Assembly (NCBI RefSeq): GCF_031583575.1
Contig: NZ_CP134146.1
Location: 1,736,001-1,800,000, forward strand
Length of the DNA stretch: 64,000 nt
Source of the DNA: Thalassotalea nanhaiensis
GTDB taxonomy: Bacteria; Pseudomonadota; Gammaproteobacteria; Enterobacterales; Alteromonadaceae
Direction of reading: 5' to 3'
The notes below the pieces were generated by a model. The model did not search any database. It was not told where the DNA came from and was given only the letters and a program-made list of their open reading frames with translations. The translations under genes and the position numbers were made by a program. Of this stretch, positions 1-9,175 are shown piece by piece (positions within the stretch are counted from its first letter, which is position 1; the number at the start of each line of letters is the position of its first letter).

Positions 1-1052
1 CAATGTTACCAAAACCGGTAATGCAACGTGCCCAATCTGAATTTCTAAACTGGAACAACACTGGTTGTTCGGTCATGGAGTTAAGTCATCGCGGTAGTGA
101 GTTTATGCAACTTGCAAGCGACGCGGAAGCTGATTTACGCGAACTGTTAAATATACCTGACAATTATAAAGTACTGTTTTGTCATGGTGGCGGACGTGGA
201 CAGTTTGCAGCTGTGCCGCTTAACTTGTTAGGTGCAGGTAAAACCGCTGATTATGTGGTTACAGGATCTTGGTCAAAAAGTGCGGTAAGCGAAGCTGAAA
301 AGTTTGGCGATATACGTGTGATTGACGCCGTAGCTGAAAGTAATGGCAGTAAAACAGTTTTACCTAGTGAACACTGGCGCATTAATAAAGATGCCGCATT
401 CGTTCATTACTGCCCAAATGAAACTGTAGATGGCATTGAGATTTTCGAAATTCCAGAAACAGGCAATGTACCGTTAGTTGCAGATATGTCTTCAACGATA
501 CTATCTCGCCCTATTGACGTTTCAAAATTCGGATTGATTTATGCCGGTGCTCAAAAAAATATTGGACCATCAGGGCTTACTATAGTGATTGTTCGTGATG
601 ATCTGATTGGTCATCAGCAAAAAGCAACGCCAGTTATTCTGGATTACAAGGTAACCAGTGATAATGATTCAATGTTTAATACACCGCCAACTTATGCTTG
701 GTATTTAGCAAGTTTAGTTTTTCAGTGGTTAAAAGATCTAGGTGGTTTAGAGGTAATGGCTAAATTAAACCAAGATAAAGCGCAATGCCTTTATAATTAC
801 ATTGATAATAGTGATTTTTATTACAACAAAATCGCGTTTAATAATCGTAGCAGCATGAATATTCCATTTTTTCTAAACGATGACAGCCTAAATGCTGAGT
901 TCTTGGACGAAGCTAAAGCGAATGGCTTATTAGCGTTAAAAGGCCATAGAATTGTTGGGGGTATGCGTGCCAGCATATATAACGCCATGCCGTTAGAAGG
1001 TGTACAAGCATTAGTAAGCTTTATGCAACAATTTGAAAAGAGGAATAAATAG
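1..1052 (+). CDS. serC: phosphoserine aminotransferase SerC (5' end cut by window)
   Basis: This enzyme is a PLP-dependent class V aminotransferase that makes 3-phosphoserine from 3-phosphohydroxypyruvate and glutamate in the cytoplasm, and also serves pyridoxal phosphate synthesis. The reading frame is open at the left edge. The first in-frame ATG at 3 lies inside the conserved N-terminal 'GPAMLP' segment of the family, so about ten residues are missing upstream. Visible hallmarks are SVMELSHRG near the start, the [14 protein letters not shown] phosphate-binding stretch and the PLP lysine in [10 protein letters not shown] (K185 counted from the ATG at 3). The gene abuts aroA, as in many gammaproteobacteria, and the pair is probably one operon. 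Identification is secure; only the true start is unseen. Confidence 0.95.
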   Translation, partial: MLPKPVMQRAQSEFLNWNNTGCSVMELSHRGSEFMQLASDAEADLRELLNIPDNYKVLFCHGGGRGQFAAVPLNLLGAGKTADYVVTGSWSKSAVSEAEKFGDIRVIDAVAESNGSKTVLPSEHWRINKDAAFVHYCPNETVDGIEIFEIPETGNVPLVADMSSTILSRPIDVSKFGLIYAGAQKNIGPSGLTIVIVRDDLIGHQQKATPVILDYKVTSDNDSMFNTPPTYAWYLASLVFQWLKDLGGLEVMAKLNQDKAQCLYNYIDNSDFYYNKIAFNNRSSMNIPFFLNDDSLNAEFLDEAKANGLLALKGHRIVGGMRASIYNAMPLEGVQALVSFMQQFEKRNK

Positions 1053-2336
1053 GTGGAACAGTTAACATTAAACCCAATTGCTAAAATAAACGGCGAAGTT
1101 TTTTTACCTGGCTCTAAAAGTTTATCTAATCGCGCATTGTTAATTGCAGCGTTAGCAAACGGTGTGACAAAAATCACCAATTTATTGGTTAGTGACGACA
1201 TTAACCATATGCTTAATGCGTTAAAAAGCCTAAGTATTGAATACACTTTAAGTGATTGTGGAACAGAATGTACGGTTGTTGGTAACAATGGTTTTTTCAA
1301 CACAGAACAGCCTTTAGAGCTTTTTCTTGGCAACGCGGGTACAGCAATGCGTCCATTATGTGCAGCACTTGCGGCTAGTGACGGTGAATATGTGTTAACT
1401 GGTGAGCCTAGAATGAAAGAACGCCCAATTGGTCATTTAGGTGATGCCTTAGTCCAGCTTGGTGCAGATATAGAATATTTAGAAAATAAAGATTACCCAC
1501 CGATAAAAATTAAGGGCAAAGCTCTGACTGGAAATTCAGTAACGATTGATGGCTCAATCTCAAGTCAATTTTTAACGGCCATTTTGATGATTGCTCCTTT
1601 ATTAGAAACTGATACCAAAATACTTATTGAAGGTGACTTGGTATCTAAGCCATATATTGATATTACCTTAGATATTATGCAAAGATTTGGAGTTAGTGTT
1701 CAAAATAATGACTATAAATCTTTTACTGTTAAAGGCATGCAATCATACAAAGCATTAGATAAATACATGGTTGAAGGTGATGCATCTTCAGCATCATACT
1801 TTTTAGCAGCAGGGGCTATTAAAGGCGGCAAGGTAACTGTGCATGGTGTTGGTACATTAAGTGTTCAAGGCGATAAACATTTTGCGGATGTGCTTGAAAA
1901 GATGGGCGCAGAAGTTCATTGGAGCGATGAATCAATCACTGTTATAGGTAAGCCATTGGTAGCTGTTGATATGGATATGAATCATATTCCGGACGCTGCA
2001 ATGACCATAGCAACTACGGCCCTTTTTGCTAAAGGCACAACAACGATTAGAAATATTTATAATTGGCGGGTAAAAGAGACCGATCGTTTAAATGCTATGG
2101 CTACTGAACTTAGAAAAGTTGGAGCTGACGTTATTGAAGGTCATGATTATATTACTATTACGCCACCAAGTTCTCTGAAACACGCTGAAATTGATACCTA
2201 TGACGATCATAGGGTAGCAATGTGTTTCTCTCTTGTTGCTTTGAGTGAAACCCCCATTACGATTAACGATCCCAAGTGTACGGCAAAAACATTCCCAGAT
2301 TATTTTGACAAATTAGCTCAAATTTCGTGTTCGTAA
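1053..2336 (+). CDS. aroA: 3-phosphoshikimate 1-carboxyvinyltransferase (EPSP synthase)
   Basis: This enzyme transfers enolpyruvate from PEP to shikimate-3-phosphate in the shikimate pathway. The 427-residue length matches the E. coli class I enzyme. The NAGTAMRP motif starts at residue 94, the conserved [10 protein letters not shown] segment follows, and RVKETDRL spans residues 339-346. The start is a GTG directly after the serC stop codon, with a purine-rich AGAGGAA about ten bases upstream inside the serC end, which points to translational coupling. A 24-residue region at residues 200-240 is more divergent but no key residue is missing. Confidence in the product is high. Confidence 0.97.
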   Translation: MEQLTLNPIAKINGEVFLPGSKSLSNRALLIAALANGVTKITNLLVSDDINHMLNALKSLSIEYTLSDCGTECTVVGNNGFFNTEQPLELFLGNAGTAMRPLCAALAASDGEYVLTGEPRMKERPIGHLGDALVQLGADIEYLENKDYPPIKIKGKALTGNSVTIDGSISSQFLTAILMIAPLLETDTKILIEGDLVSKPYIDITLDIMQRFGVSVQNNDYKSFTVKGMQSYKALDKYMVEGDASSASYFLAAGAIKGGKVTVHGVGTLSVQGDKHFADVLEKMGAEVHWSDESITVIGKPLVAVDMDMNHIPDAAMTIATTALFAKGTTTIRNIYNWRVKETDRLNAMATELRKVGADVIEGHDYITITPPSSLKHAEIDTYDDHRVAMCFSLVALSETPITINDPKCTAKTFPDYFDKLAQISCS

Positions 2337-2419
2337 TGTTACTGAACAATTTTTTACGCGATTTTAAAATACAAATCCCGTATAATTTAGCCGATTTTCT
2401 ATGTTAGGAGCAAATATGT

Positions 2420-3100
2420 ATGCCGGAAAGCATTCCATTAATTACTATTGATGGCCCAAGTGGCGCCGGAAAGGGAACAGTATCAAGAATAGTTGCCGAA
2501 CAATTAGGTTGGAACTTACTTGATAGTGGTGCTATTTATCGTGTATTAGCTGTTGCTACTCAACATCATGATATTGATGTTGAACACGAAGAAGCGATAA
2601 TTCCACTTGCTTCACATTTAGACGTAGAATTTAAAATCGTTGAAAATGCCGAGCCGCGGGTGATGTTAGAAGGGGAAGATGTTACTGACATTATTCGCAC
2701 TGAAGAAGTTGGTGCTGTAGCATCTAAAGTTGCTGCTTTCCCTCGTGTAAGAGAAGCATTATTACGTCGCCAAAGAGCATTCAAAGAAGCGCCTGGTTTA
2801 TTAGCCGATGGACGTGATATGGGCACAATTGTTTTTCCAGATGCAAAGGTTAAAGTATTTTTAACAGCAAGCGCTGAAGAAAGAGCAAATAGACGAATGA
2901 TTCAGTTGCAACAAAAGGGTGTTGATGTTAATATCGGGCGCCTTTTGGACGACATACGTCAACGGGATGAGCGAGACCAAAACAGAAAGGTCGCGCCGTT
3001 AGTCCCAGCCGAAGGAGCGTTAATCGTTGATTCTACTGAATTAACCATTGAGCAAGTAGTAGAAAAAATTCTATTGTTTGCCAATGATAAGTTATCTTAA
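2420..3100 (+). CDS. cmk: cytidylate kinase
   Basis: The enzyme phosphorylates CMP and dCMP with ATP in the cytoplasm. The P-loop [10 protein letters not shown] is at residues 12-21, and the [13 protein letters not shown] segment and the RDERDQNR lid region identify the bacterial Cmk family. The length of 226 residues is normal. An overlapping ATG at 2415 is in another frame; the start at 2420 is supported by AGGAG at 2406-2410 and by alignment to the family N-terminus. The gene lies between aroA and rpsA, the same cmk-rpsA order as in E. coli, and is separated from aroA by 83 bases that could hold a promoter. Confidence 0.97.
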   Translation: MPESIPLITIDGPSGAGKGTVSRIVAEQLGWNLLDSGAIYRVLAVATQHHDIDVEHEEAIIPLASHLDVEFKIVENAEPRVMLEGEDVTDIIRTEEVGAVASKVAAFPRVREALLRRQRAFKEAPGLLADGRDMGTIVFPDAKVKVFLTASAEERANRRMIQLQQKGVDVNIGRLLDDIRQRDERDQNRKVAPLVPAEGALIVDSTELTIEQVVEKILLFANDKLS

Positions 3101-3221
3101 CTTATTGATTAACAAGTACTATTAATATATTTAGAGCTTACTGCAAGGATGTACGAAGCTAATTTAACTACCCATGAAACATGAAGTTGATTGGACTAAT
3201 AACTGAGTTTATATACAAGTT

Positions 3222-4883
3222 ATGATGGAAAATTTTGCACAGCTTTTTGAAGAAAGCTTAAAAGAAGTCGAAACACGCCCTGGTTCTATTATCAAAGGTA
3301 CTGTTGTTGCTGTTAACAAAGACAACGTAATCGTTGATGCTGGTCTTAAGTCAGAATCTGTAATTTCAATTGATCAATTCAAGAACACTTCTGGTGAAGT
3401 TGAAGTTGCTGTTGGCGATCAAATTGACGTTGCTCTAGATGCAACTGATGATGGTTTCGGTGAAACTATTCTTTCTCGTGAAAAAGCGAAGCGTTTTGAA
3501 GCTTGGCAATTCCTTGAAAAAGCATACGAAGAAAAAGAAACTGTTATCGGTGTTATCAACGGTAAAGTTAAAGGCGGCTTCACAGTTGAAGTTAGCAATA
3601 TTCGTGCTTTCTTACCAGGTTCATTAGTAGATGTACGTCCAGTACGTGACACTGCGCACCTTGAAGGTAAGGATTTAGAATTTAAAGTTATTAAGCTTGA
3701 TCAAAAGCGTAATAACGTTGTTGTATCTCGTCGTGCTGTTATCGAAACTGAAAGCAGTGTTGAACGTGATGCATTACTTGAGTCTTTACAAGAAGGCCAA
3801 GAAGTTAAAGGTATCGTTAAGAACCTTACAGACTACGGTGCGTTCGTTGATCTTGGCGGCATCGATGGTTTACTACACATTACTGATATGGCTTGGAAAC
3901 GCGTTAAGCACCCAAGTGAAATCGTTAACGTTGGTGACGAAATCCCAGTTAAAGTACTTAAGTTCGACCGTGAGCGTACTCGTGTATCTCTAGGTATGAA
4001 GCAGTTAGGTGAAGATCCATGGGCAGCTATCGCTAAGCGTTACCCTGAAGGTTCTAAACTTTCTGGTCGTGTAACTAACTTAACTGACTACGGTTGTTTC
4101 GTTGAAATCCAAGAAGGCGTTGAAGGTTTAGTTCACGTTTCTGAAATGGATTGGACTAACAAAAACATCCACCCATCTAAAGTTGTTAACTTAGGTGATG
4201 AAGTTGAAGTTATGGTTCTTGAAATCGACGAAGAACGTCGTCGTATTTCTCTAGGTCTTAAGCAATGTATCCAAAACCCTTGGGAAGCATTCGCTCAAAA
4301 CTTCAATAAAGGCGACAAAGTTTCTGGTAAGATCAAGTCAATCACTGACTTCGGTATCTTCATCGGTCTTGACGGTGGCATCGACGGTCTTGTTCACTTA
4401 TCTGACATTTCTTGGAATGGCGGTGAAGAAGTTGTTCGTGAATACAAGAAAGGTGATGAGATTTCAGCTGTTGTATTACAAGTTGACCCAGAGCGCGAGC
4501 GTATCTCTTTAGGTGTTAAACAAACTGAAGACGATCCGTTCAACATGTACTTAAGCGATAACAAGAAAAATGCTATCGTTACTGGTACTGTAAGCGAAGT
4601 TGACGCTAAAGGCGCTAAAATCGATTTAGCTGAAGGTGTTGAAGGTTACTTACGTGTAGCTGACATCTCTGCAGATCGTATTGAAGATGCATCTACTGTT
4701 CTTAAAGCTGGTGACAGCGTTGAAGCTAAGTTTGTTGGTGTTGATCGTAAGAACCGCACTATCAGCTTATCAATCAAAGCGAAAGACCAAGCAGAAGAGC
4801 GTACAGCTATGGATAACTTAAACCAAGTTGAAGATACTGGTTTAAGCGCTATGGCAGAAGCATTCAAAAACGCTAAAAACTAA
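3222..4883 (+). CDS. rpsA: 30S ribosomal protein bS1
   Basis: S1 binds mRNA and delivers it to the 30S subunit. The 553-residue product has six S1 repeats, close to the E. coli protein (557). The repeats can be followed by the recurring '[11 protein letters not shown]' and '[12 protein letters not shown]' blocks, for example around residues 195-260, 280-350 and 365-435. Two ATG codons lie in tandem (3222 and 3225), and the second gives the family-like [14 protein letters not shown] start. No strong Shine-Dalgarno is seen, which is typical of rpsA, where translation depends on leader structure and is autoregulated. Codon use is strongly biased (GGT, CGT, GAA), as expected for a highly expressed gene. 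An intrinsic terminator follows. Confidence 0.97.
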   Translation: MMENFAQLFEESLKEVETRPGSIIKGTVVAVNKDNVIVDAGLKSESVISIDQFKNTSGEVEVAVGDQIDVALDATDDGFGETILSREKAKRFEAWQFLEKAYEEKETVIGVINGKVKGGFTVEVSNIRAFLPGSLVDVRPVRDTAHLEGKDLEFKVIKLDQKRNNVVVSRRAVIETESSVERDALLESLQEGQEVKGIVKNLTDYGAFVDLGGIDGLLHITDMAWKRVKHPSEIVNVGDEIPVKVLKFDRERTRVSLGMKQLGEDPWAAIAKRYPEGSKLSGRVTNLTDYGCFVEIQEGVEGLVHVSEMDWTNKNIHPSKVVNLGDEVEVMVLEIDEERRRISLGLKQCIQNPWEAFAQNFNKGDKVSGKIKSITDFGIFIGLDGGIDGLVHLSDISWNGGEEVVREYKKGDEISAVVLQVDPERERISLGVKQTEDDPFNMYLSDNKKNAIVTGTVSEVDAKGAKIDLAEGVEGYLRVADISADRIEDASTVLKAGDSVEAKFVGVDRKNRTISLSIKAKDQAEERTAMDNLNQVEDTGLSAMAEAFKNAKN

Positions 4884-4944
4884 GAATTATCAATGACTTT
4901 TAACTTAATTTAGTTAAAAATCGTTAAAATTTAAGTTTTATTTT

Positions 4945-4972
4945 AAAAGCCGCTAACACTAGCGGCTTTTTT
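4945..4972 (+). terminator. rho-independent terminator after rpsA
   Basis: An 11-bp perfect stem (AAAAGCCGCTA / TAGCGGCTTTT) with a four-base loop is followed by TT. It sits 60 bases after the rpsA stop codon and separates rpsA from ihfB. Confidence 0.9.
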
Positions 4973-5121
4973 GTGCTTAAATTATATGTATCGGGAAAAA
5001 GTATTTACGATAACTATCTGAAGCGTAAACGATATTTATCGTAAGTAGTATGCAAAAGTCACTACAAAGCTTTAATTGTAAGTGCTATATTTCACCTATT
5101 AAAAATGTTAACGGAGTTAAA

Positions 5122-5406
5122 ATGACGAAGTCCGAGCTAATAGAAAAATTAATTGATAAGTTAGATCATTTATCAGCAAAAGATGTTGAAGTAGCGATAA
5201 AAGAGATTTTAGAAATGATGGCTGATACCTTGGAAAAAGGTGATCGTATAGAAATTAGAGGGTTTGGCAGTTTTTCACTGCACTACCGTGCACCACGCGT
5301 AGGCCGTAACCCTAAAACAGGCGAATCAGTCGAGCTTAACGGTAAATATGTACCACACTTCAAGCCTGGTAAAGAACTTCGTGAACGAGTCAATCTTTCT
5401 ATCTAA
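5122..5406 (+). CDS. ihfB: integration host factor subunit beta
   Basis: IHF-beta pairs with IHF-alpha to bend DNA at specific sites for transcription, replication and recombination. The 94-residue product begins [10 protein letters not shown] and carries the GFGSF segment and the DNA-binding arm [12 protein letters not shown] of the HU/IHF family. A longer frame opens at 5050, but its 24 extra residues are not family-like, and CGGAG at 5112-5116 lies correctly before the ATG at 5122, so the short form is chosen. It stands between rpsA and lapA, the conserved gammaproteobacterial order. A strong palindrome follows the stop codon. Confidence 0.96.
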   Translation: MTKSELIEKLIDKLDHLSAKDVEVAIKEILEMMADTLEKGDRIEIRGFGSFSLHYRAPRVGRNPKTGESVELNGKYVPHFKPGKELRERVNLSI

Positions 5407-5425
5407 TACAGACGAATAATTGCAT

Positions 5426-5478
5426 TAAAGGGGTCAGTGATAATTTTATTGAAAATAAAATTATCACTGACCCCTTTA
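5426..5478. repeat. perfect 25-bp palindrome (REP-like hairpin)
   Basis: A 25-bp perfect inverted repeat (5426-5450 and 5454-5478) encloses a loop of only three bases. The tips carry GGGGTCAGTGATAATTTTA and its complement. The GGGGTCAG core resembles palindromic units that accompany REP-associated tyrosine transposases in gammaproteobacteria, although no such transposase is in the window. It may also end ihfB transcription. Confidence 0.75.
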
Positions 5479-5518
5479 TTTGTTAACATTATAATAAATA
5501 CCATTCGAGACTATTAAC

Positions 5519-5785
5519 TTGAAACTTTATTTATCAGTTTTAGTGCTTTTTATCTTTTTGGCAATCGCCTTTGTATTTGGTACTCAAAACGAACAAATTA
5601 TCGAATTAAATTATATTATTGCCCGCAGTAACATCAGTGTTGCAATGGCTGTTAGTATATTTACTTTTATCGGTTTTATTATTGGCATGTTTACTATGTT
5701 TACGTTTATGATCAGTCGTCGCATTAAACGCTTTAAACAGAATAAATCTGTCGATAAGTCCGCCACAAATCAAGTTAGTCAATAA
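5519..5785 (+). CDS. lapA: LapA-domain inner-membrane protein
   Basis: The 88-residue protein has two hydrophobic segments (residues about 3-22 and 41-64) joined by a short polar loop with the family signature FGTQNEQIIELNYI, followed by a basic cytoplasmic tail. This is the LapA (YciS, DUF1049) pattern. LapA works with LapB in controlling lipopolysaccharide assembly and LpxC turnover. The only start that keeps the first membrane segment is TTG at 5519. The stop is three bases before lapB, so the two are co-transcribed, and the lapA-lapB-pyrF order matches E. coli. Confidence 0.85.
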   Translation: MKLYLSVLVLFIFLAIAFVFGTQNEQIIELNYIIARSNISVAMAVSIFTFIGFIIGMFTMFTFMISRRIKRFKQNKSVDKSATNQVSQ

Positions 5786-5788
5786 ATC

Positions 5789-6958
5789 ATGTTTGAATTG
5801 CTGTTTCTTCTATTACCAGTAGCCGTCGGATACGGTTGGTTTATGGGGCGTAATAGCATCAAGCAAAAAGATCAAAATGCCAAAGATTCCTTAACGGTAA
5901 AATATTCTACCGGGTTGAACTATCTACTTTCTAATCAACAAGATAAAGCAATGGAGTACTTACTTGAAGCGCTTAAAGTTGAGGATGATACGGTAGAAGC
6001 ACATTTTGCCATGGCGAATTTATTTCGCCGCAGAGGCGAATTGGATAGGGCATTGAAGGTGCATGAGTATCTTGTTCGTCAGCCAATGCTGTCTGACAAA
6101 GAAAAGCAGCAAGCGGTATTTGAGCTAGGACGAGATTTTTACAGTGCCGGTTTATATGATCGCGCTGAAAAACTGTTTTTAAAACTATTAAAATCAGACA
6201 TGTACGGAATAAAATCTTTAACCTATCTGTTGCACATTTTTCAATCGACAAAAGATTGGCATAAGGGCATTGATTTAGAAAAGTCAGTATTAAAGTCAAA
6301 AGATAAAAAACTTAAGCACGTATTGGCTAACTTTTATTGCGAACTCGCAAATATTGCGATTCAAGAAGATGAGTACATAAAAGAGTTGGAGCTTTTACAA
6401 AAAGCCCTTACTTTAGATCCTAAATCGAGTCGCGCAAATTTTTTAATGGCGCAAGTATTTGAAAATAGTGAGCAGTTTAATAATGCCTGTCGTTGTTACC
6501 AGGAAATATTTTATCAAGATCAGGAGTTTTTTCCTGACGTTATTGATAAAATGCAGCAGTGCTATGAGCGAAGTGATAATAATGATGAATTTTATCCTTT
6601 CATCAAGCAAGTCTTTGATAAAACCGGCAGTACAACTGCGCTGATCAAATACCTTGAATATGTAGAGTCTACAAGTTCAAAAGAGAAAGCAGAAGAATAC
6701 ATTCTTTCTGCATTGAATCGTCGCCCGACCATACGTGGCTTTAAATATTTTGTTAAAATGCAGCTTAATGAAAGCAATGACGATAAAACCAATAAAAGTT
6801 TAGATGTGATCAAAGAATTGGTTGCAGCCTATTTAAAAATAAAACCGCGCTACAGTTGTAAAAATTGCGGTTTTAACAGTACGGTTCATTACTGGTCTTG
6901 CCCATCGTGTCATGATTGGGAACAATTAAAACCCGTAAGAGGCCTTGAAGGAGAGTAA
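5789..6958 (+). CDS. lapB: lipopolysaccharide assembly protein LapB
   Basis: LapB is an inner-membrane-anchored TPR protein that couples LPS assembly to FtsH-mediated LpxC degradation. The 389-residue product has an N-terminal hydrophobic anchor (residues 1-19), then a series of TPR units (for example '[20 protein letters not shown]' and '[19 protein letters not shown]'), and ends in a rubredoxin-like zinc knot with two CxxC pairs (CKNC and CPSC). Both cysteine pairs are intact. Length and domain order are those of E. coli YciM. It is sandwiched between lapA and pyrF. Confidence 0.95.
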   Translation: MFELLFLLLPVAVGYGWFMGRNSIKQKDQNAKDSLTVKYSTGLNYLLSNQQDKAMEYLLEALKVEDDTVEAHFAMANLFRRRGELDRALKVHEYLVRQPMLSDKEKQQAVFELGRDFYSAGLYDRAEKLFLKLLKSDMYGIKSLTYLLHIFQSTKDWHKGIDLEKSVLKSKDKKLKHVLANFYCELANIAIQEDEYIKELELLQKALTLDPKSSRANFLMAQVFENSEQFNNACRCYQEIFYQDQEFFPDVIDKMQQCYERSDNNDEFYPFIKQVFDKTGSTTALIKYLEYVESTSSKEKAEEYILSALNRRPTIRGFKYFVKMQLNESNDDKTNKSLDVIKELVAAYLKIKPRYSCKNCGFNSTVHYWSCPSCHDWEQLKPVRGLEGE

Positions 6959-6962
6959 AAGT

Positions 6963-7661
6963 ATGTCTGATGCCAAAGTAGTTGTGGCTCTGGATTTCGC
7001 AAAACAAAATGAAGCACTATCATTTATTGATAAAATTCAACCAAGCGATGCTAAATTAAAAGTGGGTAAAGAAATGTTCACCCATTTTGGTCCTCAATTT
7101 GTGACCAATTTAGTTGATCGAGGTTTTGATGTGTTTTTAGATTTAAAATTTCACGATATTCCAAATACGGTTGCCAAAGCTGTATCTGCAGCAGCAGATT
7201 TGGGGGTATGGATGGTTAATGTTCATGCGAGTGGTGGTTCTAAAATGATGAGTCAAGCTAAGCTTGCTCTAGACAGCTACGGTAAAGATGCACCATTACT
7301 TATTGCCGTTACCGTACTAACCAGTATGTCGAGTGATGATTTACTTGAACTGGGTATAAACGCAACACCAGAGCAACATGTAATGAACTTAGCTCGATTA
7401 ACACAACAAGCTGGTCTTGATGGTGTAGTATGCTCTGCACAAGAAGCAAAAATGCTAAAAACCAACTTAGGGAGTGACTTTAAATTAGTTACTCCAGGCA
7501 TTCGTCCTGTTGGCGCTGCTGTTGATGATCAAAAACGCATTATGACACCACCACAAGCCATTGACCTTGGTGTCGATTACTTAGTGATTGGTCGACCAAT
7601 TACTAAAGCAAACGATCCTCATCAAGTGTTGCAAGACATTAATAAATCAATTTTAGTTTAA
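6963..7661 (+). CDS. pyrF: orotidine 5'-phosphate decarboxylase
   Basis: The enzyme decarboxylates OMP to UMP in the last step of de novo pyrimidine synthesis. The active-site motif [11 protein letters not shown] is intact, and the C-terminal PGIRP and VIGRPI phosphate-binding segments are present. A TTG at 6945 would add six residues overlapping lapB, but AAGGAGAG at 6948-6955 clearly serves the ATG at 6963, which gives a normal 232-residue protein starting [12 protein letters not shown]. It is five bases downstream of lapB in the same operon. Confidence 0.97.
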   Translation: MSDAKVVVALDFAKQNEALSFIDKIQPSDAKLKVGKEMFTHFGPQFVTNLVDRGFDVFLDLKFHDIPNTVAKAVSAAADLGVWMVNVHASGGSKMMSQAKLALDSYGKDAPLLIAVTVLTSMSSDDLLELGINATPEQHVMNLARLTQQAGLDGVVCSAQEAKMLKTNLGSDFKLVTPGIRPVGAAVDDQKRIMTPPQAIDLGVDYLVIGRPITKANDPHQVLQDINKSILV

Positions 7662-7687
7662 TCAATAATATAGTTAGGAAAACAGTC

Positions 7688-8254
7688 ATGCCAAAGGCGA
7701 GTGATATTAAAAAAAATGCAGCGATTGAGCACAACGGTAAAGTGTTTATCGTACGTGGAATTACCCGCTCAGTGCCACAAGGTCGAGCAGGGGGAAGTTT
7801 ATACCGCATGCGTCTTTACGATGTAGTAACTGGGGTAAAAGCGGATGAAACTTTTAAAGATTCAGATATGCTGAATATTGCAGATTTGACTCGTCGTCAA
7901 GTAAGCTTTTCTTATCTTGATGGTGATGAATATGTGTTTATGGATAATGAAGATTACACGCCTTATAACTTAAACAGTGAAAGCGTAAGTGATGAAATTC
8001 CATTCATTACTGAAGACACTGAAGGCATGGTCGTGATCATTATCGACGAGTCACCTGTAGCTGTTGAATTACCAGGTTCAGTTGATTTAGTGGTAACTGA
8101 AACGGACCCATCAATTAAAGGTGCGTCAGCGAGTGCCCGTACTAAGCCTGCGACATTATCTACAGGTTTAGTGATTCAAGTACCAGAGCATATTTCAACT
8201 GGTGATAAAGTGAAAGTTAACACAGAAGAACGTAAGTTCATGAGTCGTGCTTAA
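7688..8254 (+). CDS. efpL: elongation factor P-like protein EfpL (YeiP)
   Basis: EfpL is a paralogue of elongation factor P and helps ribosomes pass proline-rich and other difficult motifs. The 188-residue product has the three EF-P domains. The [18 protein letters not shown] start, the '[13 protein letters not shown]' stretch and the C-terminal [19 protein letters not shown] block match the YeiP subfamily and differ from EF-P. The domain I loop reads [10 protein letters not shown], without the lysine that EF-P modifies. AGGA lies upstream of the ATG. It follows pyrF by 26 bases and ends in a strong terminator. Confidence 0.93.
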   Translation: MPKASDIKKNAAIEHNGKVFIVRGITRSVPQGRAGGSLYRMRLYDVVTGVKADETFKDSDMLNIADLTRRQVSFSYLDGDEYVFMDNEDYTPYNLNSESVSDEIPFITEDTEGMVVIIIDESPVAVELPGSVDLVVTETDPSIKGASASARTKPATLSTGLVIQVPEHISTGDKVKVNTEERKFMSRA

Positions 8255-8280
8255 TTACTAACAAACACCTGATAGAATTA

Positions 8281-8309
8281 AAGCCCTTCTTTTAGAAGGG
8301 CTTTTTTTT
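8281..8309 (+). terminator. rho-independent terminator after efpL
   Basis: The ten-base stem AAGCCCTTCT / AGAAGGGCTT has a three-base loop and is followed by a T run (8302-8309). It closes the lapA-to-efpL transcription unit. Confidence 0.92.
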
Positions 8310-8398
8310 GGCCTATATGACAAAAATGCACTAATACAAGGATGTATGTAGATAGAATAACGCAGGAGCAGTTATCGAGGAGCAATTTTTTGTTTAGT

Positions 8399-8460
8399 GT
8401 CCGAATAAATTTGGACCAACCATAGTATGAGATCTGTTTGGCGCGACTTTATTCGCGTGT
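8399..8460 (-). repeat. dispersed two-hairpin repeat, copy 1
   Basis: Read on the - strand, this stretch closely matches 30327-30389 on the + strand. The two share CTATGGTTGGTCC, the flanking TCGGAC end, and CGCC / GCGAA blocks in the same order and spacing. It lies in the gap between efpL and lemA. This copy is more degraded in its stems than the one at 30.3 kb. Confidence 0.7.
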
Positions 8461-8546
8461 TATTTTTGAATAAATATTTTACTTGCCGCATCTCTATCCA
8501 CACGTTAAATTAAAGTTAATAAAAACAAATATTAAATGGAAGTATT

Positions 8547-9143
8547 ATGAGCATATCTACAATCATCTTTTGGGTTATCGTTGCAGTAGGAATCTTTTTC
8601 GTAGTTGGCATATTCAATCAACTGGTTGCCTTAAAGAACCGTTATAAAAATGGTTTTGCCCAAATCGAAGTACAACTTAAGCGTCGATATGACTTGATAC
8701 CTAATTTAGTTGAAACTGCAAAAGCCTACATGAAGCATGAAAGCGAAACTCTTGAAGCGGTTATTTCTGCTCGTAATAGTGCGGCAAAAGGGTTAGCAGC
8801 CGCAGCGGCACAACCTGGCAATGCTACCGCTATGAACTCATTAATGGGCGCTGAAGGTGCATTAATGGGGGCGTTAGATAAACTGAATGTCGTAATGGAA
8901 GCGTATCCAGATTTAAAAGCCAACGAAAACATGATGCAAGTTAATGAAGAGCTGATCACTACCGAAAATAAAGTAGGTTTTGCACGCCAAGCGTTTAACG
9001 ATCAAGTTATGGCCTACAACACCTACAAGCAAAGCTTTCCACAAAACTTTTTTGCAGGTCCATTTGGCCACCGCGAAGACGCTAGTCTATTAGAGTTTGC
9101 TGATAGTGCTGAAATTCAAGCCGCACCAAAAGTCGCCTTTTAA
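8547..9143 (+). CDS. lemA: LemA family membrane protein
   Basis: The 198-residue protein has one N-terminal membrane helix (residues about 4-26), then 'LVALKNRYKNGFAQIEVQLKRRYDLIPNLVETAKAYM', the hallmark helical segment of the LemA family. The long helical bundle ends with 'YNTYKQSFPQNFFAGPFG', also a family signature. The molecular function of LemA is poorly defined. It is commonly adjacent to membrane M48 or TPM proteins, and here it precedes an M48 protease by 32 bases, so the pair is likely to form one operon and work together in envelope quality control. Confidence 0.92.
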   Translation: MSISTIIFWVIVAVGIFFVVGIFNQLVALKNRYKNGFAQIEVQLKRRYDLIPNLVETAKAYMKHESETLEAVISARNSAAKGLAAAAAQPGNATAMNSLMGAEGALMGALDKLNVVMEAYPDLKANENMMQVNEELITTENKVGFARQAFNDQVMAYNTYKQSFPQNFFAGPFGHREDASLLEFADSAEIQAAPKVAF

Positions 9144-9175
9144 TTATCATTTAATCACTGAATTAGTTTTTATCG

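Noticed and set aside
5050-5121. Longer N-terminus for IHF-beta starting at 5050
   Set aside because: The extra residues ([11 protein letters not shown] and so on) do not resemble the family, and a clear Shine-Dalgarno precedes the internal ATG at 5122.
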